A stretch of DNA of 44,872 nt from JAADDG01 sp964450755 (GCA_964450755.1 CAYVDJ010000076.1:1-44872), one strand, 5' to 3'; numbered from the stretch's first letter, positions 24,202-33,615 are shown. Translations and numbers: made by a program. The notes: generated from the letters alone by a model not told the origin.

Positions 24202-25770
24202 CTAATCTTCACACACTTTGACAATCTGTGTGATTGCAAAGTGTTTTGATTCATCTATGACTCTGATCTTATGATAACATCCTTTTTGCGCATACTTTTT
24301 ATCATATATCTTTAAAATTCTATCATTTACAGAACAAACCATTTTCTTACTTCCTATAAATGCCGTTTTTTTATCTGTTAAAAATTCATAAAATGTTTTA
24401 TATTTTCTTTCATAAATATCAGAAGAGATATCGTGGGATCTGTAAAAAAAAGGGTGCCTTGATATCCAACCGGACAAAAGCAACCTGTTTTTGTCAAAGG
24501 AGAGCCATTCATCTTCCCTAAAAAGATGATCCTGTATAACAACCATCGACAATACTCCAAAAGATGTTGGAAAACCGAGTGAAAGTTCATATAAATACGG
24601 ATGTTTTGCCATTAAATTAACCGCTTCGCTCTTTATACTCTCTTTTGTCTGATGCTTATATATCCGTGTTAAGGAGGATTCCAAAAACAGTACGGCTATC
24701 GTAATATATAAAAATTTTATCAGCAGTTCTCTTTTTTTCTTCATATAGAGTTTCAAATATATCAAAAGCATCCATAAAACAGTCAAAGGGTATGCAACTC
24801 TTTCCATATCTCTTGCGATGATCAAGGTTATAATTGCCGCCATAAAAAAGATATAAAAAATTTTTCTGAAACTGTTTGTCTCTTTATAGATAATATAAAA
24901 GGTTAAAGGGATCAAAAATATCAATAATTTATATTGAAGAAAAATTTTCAATAACTTAAATGGTGTTAAAGCTTTGTAACTGCTTACAATAATATTTACA
25001 GATGACGGATTAGCCGCCTTTATAACTTTTTTGGTCGGAAGAAGTTCTTTGTCCTGCGCCCACCATGTATATCCGACAAATTCTTCATCATCTGACAAAA
25101 TATCTTTATAATCCCTGCCGTGCAGATCCATAAAATAACCCCTTGCTTTGACAAACCGAAGCCAATCGGTATATTCTTTATCCGCATAAGAGGGCATTAT
25201 AAAGATAAATCCTATCGCAAGGATGATAATTGAAATCGGAAAAATCTGTTTTATACTGACAGATTTTTTGCGAAACAAAAGAAGATATGCAAGAACAAAT
25301 ATAGGTGAAAGTCCTATAACAAGCTCTGTTCTGAGCAGACTTGCCAGTAAAAACAAAAACCAAAACAGAAGCTGATTTGTATAGATAAAAGGAAGAGAAA
25401 ATGCTATAATCAATATGGTAAGTTCCGTAACCGTAATATTCATCAAAAAATGAATAAGAATCAGTGAAACGCTGATAATAAAAAGAAATTTCAGTTTTCT
25501 GTCTTGAAGTTTTGAGATATGATAAGCCGCCAAAAATGCAATAATAGAGGTATAAGTTAAAATAATTACGCTATACCACTGAATATTAGGAAATATCTCA
25601 TAAAGCTTACATCCCAGAGAAGAGAGCGGATAACTCATGATAAGTGTGATATTTTCACCGTTTTTCAAAAAGCACCATAAAACCCAATCATCATTTTCTC
25701 CCAAAAATGAAAAACCGCTACTCACAATAACCAAAACCACTATCATAAAATATAAAAAAAGTTTATACAT
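24202..25770 (-). CDS. Polytopic membrane protein, possible GT-C-fold glycosyltransferase
   Basis: I do not recognise a defined family. The 522-residue protein has about 10-12 hydrophobic segments over residues 1-370 and a soluble C-terminal part of about 150 residues. After the first hydrophobic segment comes an acidic cluster (GENDDW, about residues 24-29) at the start of what should be the first outer loop. This is where GT-C glycosyltransferases keep catalytic acidic residues. A lipid-linked-sugar transferase or polymer-modifying role is therefore possible but only a guess. It is convergent with the hydrogenase genes, with 31 bases between. Confidence 0.6.
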   Translation of the reverse strand: MYKLFLYFMIVVLVIVSSGFSFLGENDDWVLWCFLKNGENITLIMSYPLSSLGCKLYEIFPNIQWYSVIILTYTSIIAFLAAYHISKLQDRKLKFLFIISVSLILIHFLMNITVTELTILIIAFSLPFIYTNQLLFWFLFLLASLLRTELVIGLSPIFVLAYLLLFRKKSVSIKQIFPISIIILAIGFIFIMPSYADKEYTDWLRFVKARGYFMDLHGRDYKDILSDDEEFVGYTWWAQDKELLPTKKVIKAANPSSVNIIVSSYKALTPFKLLKIFLQYKLLIFLIPLTFYIIYKETNSFRKIFYIFFMAAIITLIIARDMERVAYPLTVLWMLLIYLKLYMKKKRELLIKFLYITIAVLFLESSLTRIYKHQTKESIKSEAVNLMAKHPYLYELSLGFPTSFGVLSMVVIQDHLFREDEWLSFDKNRLLLSGWISRHPFFYRSHDISSDIYERKYKTFYEFLTDKKTAFIGSKKMVCSVNDRILKIYDKKYAQKGCYHKIRVIDESKHFAITQIVKVCED

Positions 25771-25823
25771 GAGTACTTCTTTTAAATATAATTTATTATA
25801 AATAAAATTATAATCTTTTTTTT

Positions 25824-25840
25824 GTTAAATATTATTTAAC
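25824..25840. repeat. GTTAAATA-T-TATTTAAC palindrome with a second partial copy
   Basis: A perfect 17-base interrupted palindrome lies at 25824-25840. A near copy with a two-base insertion lies at 25860-25878. They occupy the 112-base gap between two minus-strand genes and could be an operator for the membrane-protein gene, or a terminator structure for the molybdopterin oxidoreductase gene. Confidence 0.4.
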
Positions 25841-25882
25841 AATATAATTATTATTATCCGTTAAATAATATTTGTAACAAAA

Positions 25883-27640
25883 TTATACTTTTTCTATCCG
25901 TGCAATTGTATTAAAAACTGCATTTTCACCCTCATCACTTGATATGGACGGCGTTAAAAAATTGGCTTTTGGATTTGAAGAGTATAAAAGCAGAGTATCC
26001 CCTCTCAATCTGTCGCTTATCCTTGCTTCAAAAACCGCGCTTCCGGTTTGGGTCGTAACTTTGACCTTATCAAAATCACTGTAACCCAAAAGGGGCGGCA
26101 TATAAAGATATTCATCTTTTCCAAACTGACTGTTGAGAGAATTTTTGTGTTTTGCCGTTATCAGAAAAAAATCCTCATCTTCCAGTTCCTCGGCAAAATA
26201 ATCCTCATAATCATCATCAAGTTCATCTATAAAAACAAATTTTTTGCTATCGGTATAAAATCCTTCTTTATAGGGAATATCTTTATAGGATTTTGATTTG
26301 TAAAATCCCTCTTCTTCAAAACTGTTGGATTTTAAAATCTCATCAATATACTCTTTTTCGCTTTTTAACTCTTCAAATCCAAACTTTTTGGATAAAAAAC
26401 AGGTCAATTCATATTCGCTTATGCCTATATCGACATCTTTCAGCTTTGGCATTAAAGAGATATATTCATGAGAGTAAGAGAGTCTTATATCCTCCTTTTC
26501 CAAAAAATTCTTGGCGGGAATTACAAGATCACAAAGGCGTGAAGTCTCATTTTCAAACAGACCAAAATATACACTGAAACCATTTTTTATCCCTTCTCTT
26601 GCTCTTTTGCTCTGTGGTGCCTGAACTGCCGGATTTGCTCCCTGAATGAAGATAAAATCATACCTGTTAAAATCAACCTCCGCTTTTGGAACTCTTTTTG
26701 CCTCTGTTTCAAAAGGTTTTGCAAATCCATAAGAGCTGTCTCCCAAAAAGCCGACTCCACATCCCTCTTTGCCAAAAAGTCCCAGTGTGGCGGCAAACGA
26801 GTCGATAGCTCTTAAAACAGAAGATCCGATGTTATATTTTTGCACTCCTCCTCCAACCAAAATGGAAGTTTTTTTATCTTTTACTCTGTATAAAATATCT
26901 CCAAGATGATTTAGATTGATTCCGCACCGATTCATCAGATCTTTCATCAGATATGATCTGAAAAAATCAAAATAATCCTCAAAATTTTCTGTTCTCTCTT
27001 CCAAAAATTCCTCATCTTCCATCATTTCCATATGGGCAACTCTTGAAAGCAAAAGAGCCAGATAAAAATCACTTCTTGGTTTTATCTGCACAAAAAGATC
27101 GGCTCTTTTTGCTATATCCGTTTTAACCGGATCTATAACGATAAGATATTTGTCTTTTAAAAAGGGCATAAGATGGGAATTTGTTACAGAGATATTTCTA
27201 CCCCACAAAATTACAGTTTCACTCTTTTTTACAACCGACGGCGAAAGAGCGAGATTTGCCCCCCTGCCCTCTACGATACCGTGATGTCCTGCCGAATCAC
27301 AAAGTGAACCTTTTGTAAGAAAACTTCCGTATTTTGAGAAAAAGAGATTTGTAACTTCTTGCATTTTTCCGAGATTTCCGCTTCCTCTGTAGAGAATCGA
27401 ATCTTTTTTTTCGTACTCTTTGAGCTTCTTTTCCAAAATATCCAAAGCCTCATCCATCTCTATCTCTTTTCCCATAAAAAGGGGCTTCTTTATTCTCTCG
27501 TATTTTTCATATTTATTTAGAAAAGGACATAAGAATCCTTTTGTTACAGGATGTTTTTGATCCGGTTTTATCTTATTGTTTTCATAGACAATACTGCAAC
27601 TGTCATAACAGTCCAAAGGACAAGCGGTTTTATTCATCAT
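25883..27640 (-). CDS. Molybdopterin-dependent oxidoreductase (DMSO reductase superfamily)
   Basis: The 585-residue protein has an N-terminal [4Fe-4S] motif (Cys7, Cys11, Cys15, Cys38) and the family domains, including GSLCDSAGHHG near residue 110 where the metal ligand is expected, VIDPVKTDIAKRADLFVQIKP-like pterin contacts, and a C-terminal molydopterin-binding domain (FFLITAKHKNSLNSQFG). It is shorter than most formate dehydrogenases or polysulfide reductases (700 or more). No Tat signal is seen, so it should be cytoplasmic. No iron-sulfur or membrane partner lies beside it, so substrate and partner are unknown. The start is ATG at 27640 or the next ATG at 27637, with AAGG upstream; a GTG at 27643 is too close to that site. 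Confidence 0.85.
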   Translation of the reverse strand: MMNKTACPLDCYDSCSIVYENNKIKPDQKHPVTKGFLCPFLNKYEKYERIKKPLFMGKEIEMDEALDILEKKLKEYEKKDSILYRGSGNLGKMQEVTNLFFSKYGSFLTKGSLCDSAGHHGIVEGRGANLALSPSVVKKSETVILWGRNISVTNSHLMPFLKDKYLIVIDPVKTDIAKRADLFVQIKPRSDFYLALLLSRVAHMEMMEDEEFLEERTENFEDYFDFFRSYLMKDLMNRCGINLNHLGDILYRVKDKKTSILVGGGVQKYNIGSSVLRAIDSFAATLGLFGKEGCGVGFLGDSSYGFAKPFETEAKRVPKAEVDFNRYDFIFIQGANPAVQAPQSKRAREGIKNGFSVYFGLFENETSRLCDLVIPAKNFLEKEDIRLSYSHEYISLMPKLKDVDIGISEYELTCFLSKKFGFEELKSEKEYIDEILKSNSFEEEGFYKSKSYKDIPYKEGFYTDSKKFVFIDELDDDYEDYFAEELEDEDFFLITAKHKNSLNSQFGKDEYLYMPPLLGYSDFDKVKVTTQTGSAVFEARISDRLRGDTLLLYSSNPKANFLTPSISSDEGENAVFNTIARIEKV

Positions 27641-27764
27641 CACAACCTTATTTGTTTTTGAAATATTGTATCCAATTTATCTAAAAAGAGGATAATATTT
27701 AATGGTATCTCCAAAAACCTATACAGTCCATAGCTTTTTGGAGATGCCCTTGTCTTCATAAAAA

Positions 27765-27779
27765 ATGAATTATATTCAC
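27765..27779. promoter_or_regulatory. TetR-like operator dyad upstream of the tetR gene (site 2)
   Basis: ATGAAT-TAT-ATTCAC repeats the emrA operator with one arm base changed. It lies in a block (27766-27800) 34/35 identical to 5975-6009. On the minus strand it again contains TATAAT, facing the molybdopterin oxidoreductase gene 122 bases away; on the plus strand it lies about 200 bases before tetR. Either gene, or both, could be the target. Confidence 0.5.
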
Positions 27780-27846
27780 TTTTTTACTAATATATTCTTA
27801 TTTAAGAATTAATAAACTATAATGGTATTTATTGACAAGAGAAAAA

Positions 27847-27897
27847 TGGAGGTGATGCTTCAGCATCACCCAAGGCAGGACTGAAGTCCTGCTTCCA
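27847..27897 (+). repeat. 51-bp twin-hairpin repeat (copy C)
   Basis: TGGA...TCCA ends enclose GGTGATGCT/AGCATCACC (27851-27859 with 27862-27870) and GCAGGACT/AGTCCTGC (27875-27882 with 27885-27892). Against the reverse complement of copy B (4681-4731) the second stem differs at two base pairs, each changed on both sides, so pairing is maintained. Confidence 0.8.
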
Positions 27898-27976
27898 AAA
27901 AGCCCTGAATTTAGGCTATTTTAAGAGTAAATTTTGCCTATTGATTTAAAAAGAACTTTTCTAAAGGCTGAAATCT

Positions 27977-28567
27977 ATGAAAAATCTGATAAAAGAAAAA
28001 GTGGCTGAAACGAAAAAGAGGTTGATTCTTGAAGCTGTGAGCAGTTATTTTGAAAAGGAGGGATTTGCCAAACCTACGATGCATGATATCGCCAAAAATC
28101 TTGGGATATCGATAGGCGCACTTTATAAACTTTTTCCTTCAAAAGACGATCTTTTTTACGGCTACATAGAGTATCAGATTTTGCTTTTTTATAACGATCT
28201 CATCAAAGAAACGCAGACAACAAAAGATCCAAAAGAGAGATTGACAACCTATATAACGATGAAATTTAAAGCTTTTGCATCCAAAAGAAAAGCGATTGAG
28301 GATCCGGTTATCGGAGATCCTCTCTTTTTTGTCAAGATGAACACAAAAAAAAGCAATCCTGCAAAACCTGTTTTTGAGTTTTTGGCAAACGAGTTTGAAA
28401 AACTATCTAAAACTTTTCTCCTAAAAGGTGATGATTATATGAAGATTGCCTATCTTTTTAACGCATTTACGATGGGATATATAGAATACTGGCTGAATTT
28501 CGGAGGAGAGCTTGAAAAAGAGGCAGGTAGAGTATTTAACCGGTTTATGGAAGGAGCCAAAGCTTAG
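27977..28567 (+). CDS. TetR-family transcriptional regulator (CecR-like position)
   Basis: The 196-residue protein has an N-terminal TetR helix-turn-helix (residues about 14-58: ILEAVSSYFEKEGFAKPT then IAKNLGISIGALYKLFPSKDDLF) and a variable C-terminal ligand-binding half. It heads a transporter operon, starting four bases before the HlyD gene, in the same arrangement as E. coli cecR (ybiH) before ybhGFSR. It is probably the local repressor. The shared dyad at 27765-27779 and 5974-5988 is the best candidate for its operator, which would make the distant emrA-emrB-tolC operon part of its regulon (inference). Confidence 0.9.
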   Translation: MKNLIKEKVAETKKRLILEAVSSYFEKEGFAKPTMHDIAKNLGISIGALYKLFPSKDDLFYGYIEYQILLFYNDLIKETQTTKDPKERLTTYITMKFKAFASKRKAIEDPVIGDPLFFVKMNTKKSNPAKPVFEFLANEFEKLSKTFLLKGDDYMKIAYLFNAFTMGYIEYWLNFGGELEKEAGRVFNRFMEGAKA

Positions 28568-28570
28568 ATT

Positions 28571-29740
28571 ATGGATAAATTTTTACAAATCATCAAAAAA
28601 TACTGGCTTGGTTTTATCATATCGGTTTTGGTTTTGATCTCGGCTGTTATGATTTATGACAAACTTCATCCAAAAACACTTGCAAAAAATCTCATAGAAG
28701 GAACAGGCAGGATAGATGGAGATCTTATCAATCTAAACACAAAATATCCCGGAAGAGTGGATAAACTGTTTGTAGATGACGGAGTAAAAATCACAAAAAA
28801 CATGATCATTGCAAAGATCAAAAGCAAAGAGTATGAAGCGCAGCAAAGAGAGACAGAGAGTAAAATAAACGCCTTGCAAAAAGAGTTTGAAGCCAAAAAG
28901 ATAGAATTTGAGATCGCCAAAAAGAGTATCCCCCTCTCACTCAAAAAAGCAAAATCGGCTCTAAAAAGTTCACAGGAAAGTTTAAACGAACTCCAAAGAG
29001 CCATAAACTCACAAAAAAATGTTGTTTTACAGGATAAAAGAGATTACAAAAGAGTTCAAACTCTTTTTGCACAAAAGCTGATCCAAAAACAGCTGCTTGA
29101 AAAAAGCAGACTGAAACTGATAACCACTCAGGACAGACTGAAATCTCTAAAAGATAAAAACTCCATACTTCAACACTCAATAGAGATCGCAAGAAGCAAT
29201 CTTTTGGAAGCAAAAGCCTCTCAGGAGAAGATAAAATCTCTAAGTTTGCAACTTGAAGCATTTAAAGAGAATATAGCCTCTCTTAAAGCTTCAAAAGAGA
29301 GGATAGAAGCGATAATTGACGAGATGACGATAAGATCTCCGATAGACGGGTTTGTCGTAGAAAAGATAACCAACGAGGGTGAAGTGATCGGAGCCGGTAT
29401 GTCCGTAGCTACCCTGATAGATCCCAACTCTTTGTATCTTAAAATGTTCATAGACACGATAAAAAACGGCAAAATAAAAACAGGCGACAAAGCCGTGATA
29501 TTTTTGGATGCGTATCCTGACAGACCGATAAAAGCAAAAGTGGTAAATATCGCCCAAAAAGCGGAATTTACACCAAAAGAGGTCAGTATCAGAAGCGACA
29601 GAATCCAAAGAGTTTATGCAGTCCACATCAAACCTTTGAAAACAGAACCTCTTTTGAAACTCGGAATTCCCGCCATCGGAGTTATCTCCACAGACGGTAA
29701 AAATCTCCCAAAATCACTGGATGAAATACCGCCGTTATGA
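28571..29740 (+). CDS. HlyD/YbhG-family membrane fusion protein
   Basis: The 389-residue protein has an N-terminal membrane anchor (about residues 12-29), first lipoyl half-motif NTKYPGRVDKLFVDDGVKIT-like segment near residue 57, a long coiled coil (about 90-245) and the second half-motif IRSPIDGFVVEKITNEGEV near residue 252. It should bridge the ABC permeases (32497-33615 and 34522-35604), or the MFS protein encoded next, to an outer membrane channel. No TolC gene accompanies this operon. The start is four bases after the tetR stop, and the stop overlaps the MFS start by four bases. Confidence 0.88.
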   Translation: MDKFLQIIKKYWLGFIISVLVLISAVMIYDKLHPKTLAKNLIEGTGRIDGDLINLNTKYPGRVDKLFVDDGVKITKNMIIAKIKSKEYEAQQRETESKINALQKEFEAKKIEFEIAKKSIPLSLKKAKSALKSSQESLNELQRAINSQKNVVLQDKRDYKRVQTLFAQKLIQKQLLEKSRLKLITTQDRLKSLKDKNSILQHSIEIARSNLLEAKASQEKIKSLSLQLEAFKENIASLKASKERIEAIIDEMTIRSPIDGFVVEKITNEGEVIGAGMSVATLIDPNSLYLKMFIDTIKNGKIKTGDKAVIFLDAYPDRPIKAKVVNIAQKAEFTPKEVSIRSDRIQRVYAVHIKPLKTEPLLKLGIPAIGVISTDGKNLPKSLDEIPPL

Positions 29741-30888
29741 AAAATATAGATAAAAATATAGTGATGCTTGGAATGGTCAGTTTTTTTACCGATATGGCAT
29801 CTGCTATGATAAATCCCATTCTTCCCATCTTTGTTGTCAGTATCTTGCAGGAGGGAATGGACAAGCTTGGGATTATCGTTGCCGCAGCCACCTTTGTCTC
29901 CTATGCGCTCAGGCTGATATCGGGTTATATCTCCGATAAATACGGTATCGTAAAGCCTCTTGTTGTAAGCGGTTATGCTCTTTCTGCCATCAGCAAACCG
30001 CTTGTCGGTTTTTCCGGCGGATACAAAAGCGTTGCCGCATTAAGAGCTTTTGAGAGACTTGGAAAAGCCCTGCGTTCTGCGCCGAAAGATTTGATAATAG
30101 CAAATTACAGCGTCAAAAAACATTCAGGAAGAACATTCGGTTTTCATAAAACTCTCGATATCGCCGGAGAACTTGGCGGAACACTTCTGCTTTTTGGGAT
30201 ACTGTTTCTTTACGGAGGGGGTGAAGAGGTCATCAGAAATGTTTTTTATCTGACTCTTATTCCGGGACTCATCGGGCTTTTTATCGTTGCTTTTTTTGTC
30301 AAAGATGTTAAAAAAGATGTTAAAAAAAGTGTAAAATTCAACTTCACAAAAAGAGATATCAAAACTGTAAAATCTCTCTTTTTCTACTTCTTTTTTATCT
30401 TTTTTGTGTTCAATGAAGCCTTTTTTACGATACAGGCAAAAAGCATAGGAATCGCCACTGCCGTTATCCCTCTTTTGTTTGTCGTCTCTACCGGTATTCA
30501 GACTCTTACAAGTTATACTCTTGGAATATGGATCGATAAAATCGGTACGGAAAAAATCATGCTTTTTGCATATCTCAGCGCTGTTTTGGCTTTGTTGTTT
30601 TTATATCTCAAAGAGCCTCTTTTTACATGGATGGCATACGGATTTTTAGGACTTTTTAGTGTCTCATCCCTAAATGCGAACCGATCTCTTATCGCCACAA
30701 GAAGCGATAACAAAGGGAGTGTTTACGGAATCTTTTATGCCGGTGTGGCACTGTTTGGAGCTTTGGGAGCCTATGTATGCGGTCTTGTCTGGGAGTATTT
30801 TGATCTAAACGGGGCGCTTTTGTTTTCGATAGGCGGAAGTGTTTTTGTTTTGATACTGTTTTTGATAAAAAATTTTCGTTATGGCTGA
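29737..30888 (+). CDS. MFS transporter (12-TM) embedded in the ABC efflux operon
   Basis: The 383-residue protein has about 12 hydrophobic segments. MFS motif A-like GYISDKYGIVKPLV lies near residue 61, and RAFERLGKALRSAPKDLIIA near residue 108 is a conserved stretch I associate with a poorly studied MFS subgroup. The substrate is unknown. It overlaps the HlyD gene by four bases and the ABC ATPase gene by eight, so it is translationally tied into the operon rather than a loose neighbour. This gene is absent from E. coli cecR-ybhGFSR. Confidence 0.86.
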   Translation: MKNIDKNIVMLGMVSFFTDMASAMINPILPIFVVSILQEGMDKLGIIVAAATFVSYALRLISGYISDKYGIVKPLVVSGYALSAISKPLVGFSGGYKSVAALRAFERLGKALRSAPKDLIIANYSVKKHSGRTFGFHKTLDIAGELGGTLLLFGILFLYGGGEEVIRNVFYLTLIPGLIGLFIVAFFVKDVKKDVKKSVKFNFTKRDIKTVKSLFFYFFFIFFVFNEAFFTIQAKSIGIATAVIPLLFVVSTGIQTLTSYTLGIWIDKIGTEKIMLFAYLSAVLALLFLYLKEPLFTWMAYGFLGLFSVSSLNANRSLIATRSDNKGSVYGIFYAGVALFGALGAYVCGLVWEYFDLNGALLFSIGGSVFVLILFLIKNFRYG

Positions 30889-32500
30889 TTTGGAAGTTAA
30901 AAACATAACCGTCTCATATAAAAAAAAGATAGCCTTGAAAAATGCCTCTTTTAGTGCCGACAAAGGCGAGATAGTGGGATTTATAGGGGCGGACGGAGCG
31001 GGAAAAAGCTCTTTGATGCACGCAATAGCCGGAGTTATCTCTTTTGAGGGAGAAGTGGCTTATGAAAACTTTTCGTACCGATCTCCCAAAGAGGCGGAAA
31101 ATATAAAGTCTGATATCGGTTTGATGCCTCAGGGGATAGGACTTGTTTTGTATGATACTTTGACGGTGAGCGAACATCTTGATTTTTTTGCAAATATAAG
31201 AAACATAAAACAAGATAAAGATTTTAAAATATATAGAGAAAAACTTCTGCATATGGCAGGACTTTCTGCTTTTACAAAAAGAGCCGCCAAAAATCTAAGC
31301 GGAGGGATGATGCAAAAACTCTCTCTTATCTGCACTCTTTTACACCGTCCCGGACTTTTGATACTTGATGAGCCTACAACGGGGGTTGATCCTCTAAGCA
31401 GACTTGAACTTTGGCAGATACTCGATGAGATAAGAAAAAAACAAAATACGGTATCTCTCATAAGTACCGCTTACATGGAGGAAGCGGCGAAAATGGATAA
31501 AATCCTTCTTTTTGATGAGGGAGAGATCATAGCAAGAGGAGAGAGTAAAGAGCTTGTAAAAGAGGCTGAAAAATATACCTACAAAGAGAGTGAATGTGAA
31601 GAGTGTCTCACTTTTGATAAAAAAACCTACAGCCTGAAACCTTTGAAAAGTGAACATGCAAAACCATCTTTGGAATCTCTCTTTTTTATCAATACTCTCA
31701 AGAAAAACAGAACTTTACCCAAAATAGAGATCAAAAAAAGAGAGAGCAAAACCAAAATCCCTTCCGTTGTGATGGAAGCTAAAGGTTTGACGAAATATTT
31801 TGGCTCTTTTGTTGCAAATGATCATATCGATACGGTTTTAAAAGGCGGCGAGATCGTGGGACTTTTGGGAGCAAACGGAGCGGGAAAGACCACTTTTATA
31901 AAGATGCTTTTGGGACTTTATCCCATCGACGAGGGAGAACTTTATCTGCTTGGCAGAAGGATAAAAAGCGGAAAAGACCGGCGTGATCTAAAGGCAAAGA
32001 TAGGTTATGTAAGCCAACATTTTGCTCTTTACAAAGATATGACGATCAGAGAAAATCTTTTGTATTTTGCAAATATGCACCGCCTTGAGATGACAACGGC
32101 TCTTGAGAGGATAAAACGATATGCCGTTGAACTTGGATTTAAAGAGTATATGGAGTATTTTCCAAACGAACTGCCTCTTGGGATAAATCAACGCTTTTCG
32201 GTTGCTGCCGCACTTTTGCATGAGCCGGTGGTTTTGTTTCTGGATGAGCCGACATCGGGAGTTGATACGATAGCAAGGGCGCAGTTTTGGCAGATACTTC
32301 AAAACCTGAAAGAAAAATGGGGTATCTCCATCCTCATCACAACCCACTATATGAGCGAGGCGGAGTATTGCGACAGAGTTGTTCTTCTAAAAGACGGCAA
32401 AAAGATAGCTGATGATTTTGTAAAAAACCTTTACAAAACTCATCCCGAAGCCAAAAATTTTGAGGAGATATTTTTGAGCTTTTACAGGAGTAACGGATGA
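30881..32500 (+). CDS. ABC transporter with two fused ATP-binding domains (YbhF-like)
   Basis: The 539-residue protein carries two nucleotide-binding domains in one chain. The first has Walker A GADGAGKSS (about residue 35), signature LSGGMMQK and Walker B LLILDEPTTGVD (about residue 165). The second has GANGAGKTT (about residue 330), a degenerate signature LPLGINQR and Walker B VVLFLDEPTSGVD (about residue 455). This is the YbhF/RbbA-type layout, used with two ABC-2 permeases and a HlyD protein for drug or lipid export. The start overlaps the MFS gene by eight bases and the stop overlaps the first permease by four. Confidence 0.9.
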   Translation: MADLEVKNITVSYKKKIALKNASFSADKGEIVGFIGADGAGKSSLMHAIAGVISFEGEVAYENFSYRSPKEAENIKSDIGLMPQGIGLVLYDTLTVSEHLDFFANIRNIKQDKDFKIYREKLLHMAGLSAFTKRAAKNLSGGMMQKLSLICTLLHRPGLLILDEPTTGVDPLSRLELWQILDEIRKKQNTVSLISTAYMEEAAKMDKILLFDEGEIIARGESKELVKEAEKYTYKESECEECLTFDKKTYSLKPLKSEHAKPSLESLFFINTLKKNRTLPKIEIKKRESKTKIPSVVMEAKGLTKYFGSFVANDHIDTVLKGGEIVGLLGANGAGKTTFIKMLLGLYPIDEGELYLLGRRIKSGKDRRDLKAKIGYVSQHFALYKDMTIRENLLYFANMHRLEMTTALERIKRYAVELGFKEYMEYFPNELPLGINQRFSVAAALLHEPVVLFLDEPTSGVDTIARAQFWQILQNLKEKWGISILITTHYMSEAEYCDRVVLLKDGKKIADDFVKNLYKTHPEAKNFEEIFLSFYRSNG

Positions 32501-33615
32501 ACAAAGGAGTCGTAAAAGCATACATCATAAAAGAGCTGACGGAGCTTTTTAGAACAAAACTTATCATTATGGTTTATCTGATGCCAAGTATGATATTGAT
32601 ACTCTTTGGATACGGAATCAAAATGGATGTAACTCATGCAAGGGTGATCATTATAGACAATGATCAAAGCAGATATTCAAAACTTTTGATTTCCAAATTT
32701 GAACACTCAAAATATTTTGACACTCAGGTTAAAAATATCAGTGAAGCGGAAGCTTTGCACAGGATAAAAGAGGCAAAAACCGATATCTTGCTTATCATAC
32801 CCTCATCCTTTGAAAAAAGACTCCTGCACTCTCAAAAAAGCGAGATAGGAGTTTTCAGTGATGCCGCATTTCCTTCAAGAGGTTCTACAATGCAAAGTTA
32901 TGTGGAGGGAGTCATCATGGATGCCGCTTTAGAGGCAACAAAAAATCACAATAAACCAAAAGGAGTGATAACAATCAATAACCGAAATCTTTTCAATCAG
33001 GCAATGAGAGATGAAGATGCCATAGTTCCGGGACTTATCGGACTTGTGCTTTTGGTGGCTCCTGCTATTTTGGCAGCACTTTTGATCGTAAAAGAGAAAG
33101 AAAACGGAACGATTTTCAACTTTTACTCTTCACCCGTAAAAAAATCGGAATTTTTATCGGCAAAGCTGATACCGGTTTTTATACTGCACTCTTTAAATAT
33201 TTTCATCCTCTTTTTGGTAGCAACCTCTTTGTTTGGTGTTCCTTTCAGGGGAAGTTTTATGCTTTATTGGCTCTCAAGCGAGATATATATACTCATCAGC
33301 CTCTCTGTCGGTATGCTGATATCCGTTATCACAAAAAGGCAGATTGTAGCGGTGGTTTTGACCATTATCATCACTATAATTCCGGGTTTTTTATATTCTG
33401 GAATATTGATGCCCATCTCTTCGATGGAGGGAGAATCCTATATAGAGGCACATATATTTCCTGTTATGTATTACAATCATATAGTCTATGATACTTTTTT
33501 GATAGGTCAGGGAATGGCATCCTACAAAACAAAACTCTATCTTGGAATCCTTGTCTGTTATGCTCTTTTTCTGCTTTTTTTAGGCACTCTTTTTTTGAAA
33601 AAGGAGTTGAAGTGA
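32497..33615 (+). CDS. ABC-2 family permease (YbhS-like)
   Basis: The 372-residue permease has one N-terminal hydrophobic segment, a large outer domain (about residues 45-175) and five C-terminal segments. KEKENGTIFNFYSSPVKKSEFL near residue 200 is the coupling segment typical of ABC-2 exporters of the YbhS/YbhR/YhhJ group. It starts with a four-base overlap with the ATPase gene. Its last 30 coding bases (33585 onward) lie in a 32-base direct repeat that recurs just before the second permease gene. In an undisturbed operon its stop TGA would overlap the GTG start of the second permease. Confidence 0.9.
   Translation: MNKGVVKAYIIKELTELFRTKLIIMVYLMPSMILILFGYGIKMDVTHARVIIIDNDQSRYSKLLISKFEHSKYFDTQVKNISEAEALHRIKEAKTDILLIIPSSFEKRLLHSQKSEIGVFSDAAFPSRGSTMQSYVEGVIMDAALEATKNHNKPKGVITINNRNLFNQAMRDEDAIVPGLIGLVLLVAPAILAALLIVKEKENGTIFNFYSSPVKKSEFLSAKLIPVFILHSLNIFILFLVATSLFGVPFRGSFMLYWLSSEIYILISLSVGMLISVITKRQIVAVVLTIIITIIPGFLYSGILMPISSMEGESYIEAHIFPVMYYNHIVYDTFLIGQGMASYKTKLYLGILVCYALFLLFLGTLFLKKELK

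Larger units (their letters stand above)
27641..27976. other. 336-base divergent intergenic region upstream of the tetR gene
   Basis: From left to right it holds an 11-base inverted repeat ATCTCCAAAAA/TTTTTGGAGAT (27707-27717 and 27735-27745), the second copy of the operator block (27765-27800), a TTCTTA-tt-TAAGAA dyad (27795-27808), a rightward TATAAT (27818-27823), the 51-bp twin-hairpin repeat (27847-27897) and a short AGCC/GGCT inverted repeat (about 27900-27916). I see no small reading frame worth calling. Confidence 0.6.

Noticed and set aside
27707..27745. Inverted repeat ATCTCCAAAAA/TTTTTGGAGAT as a Rho-independent terminator
   Set aside because: It lies between divergent genes where no transcript should end, and no T-run follows either arm; a regulatory role is possible but unsupported.
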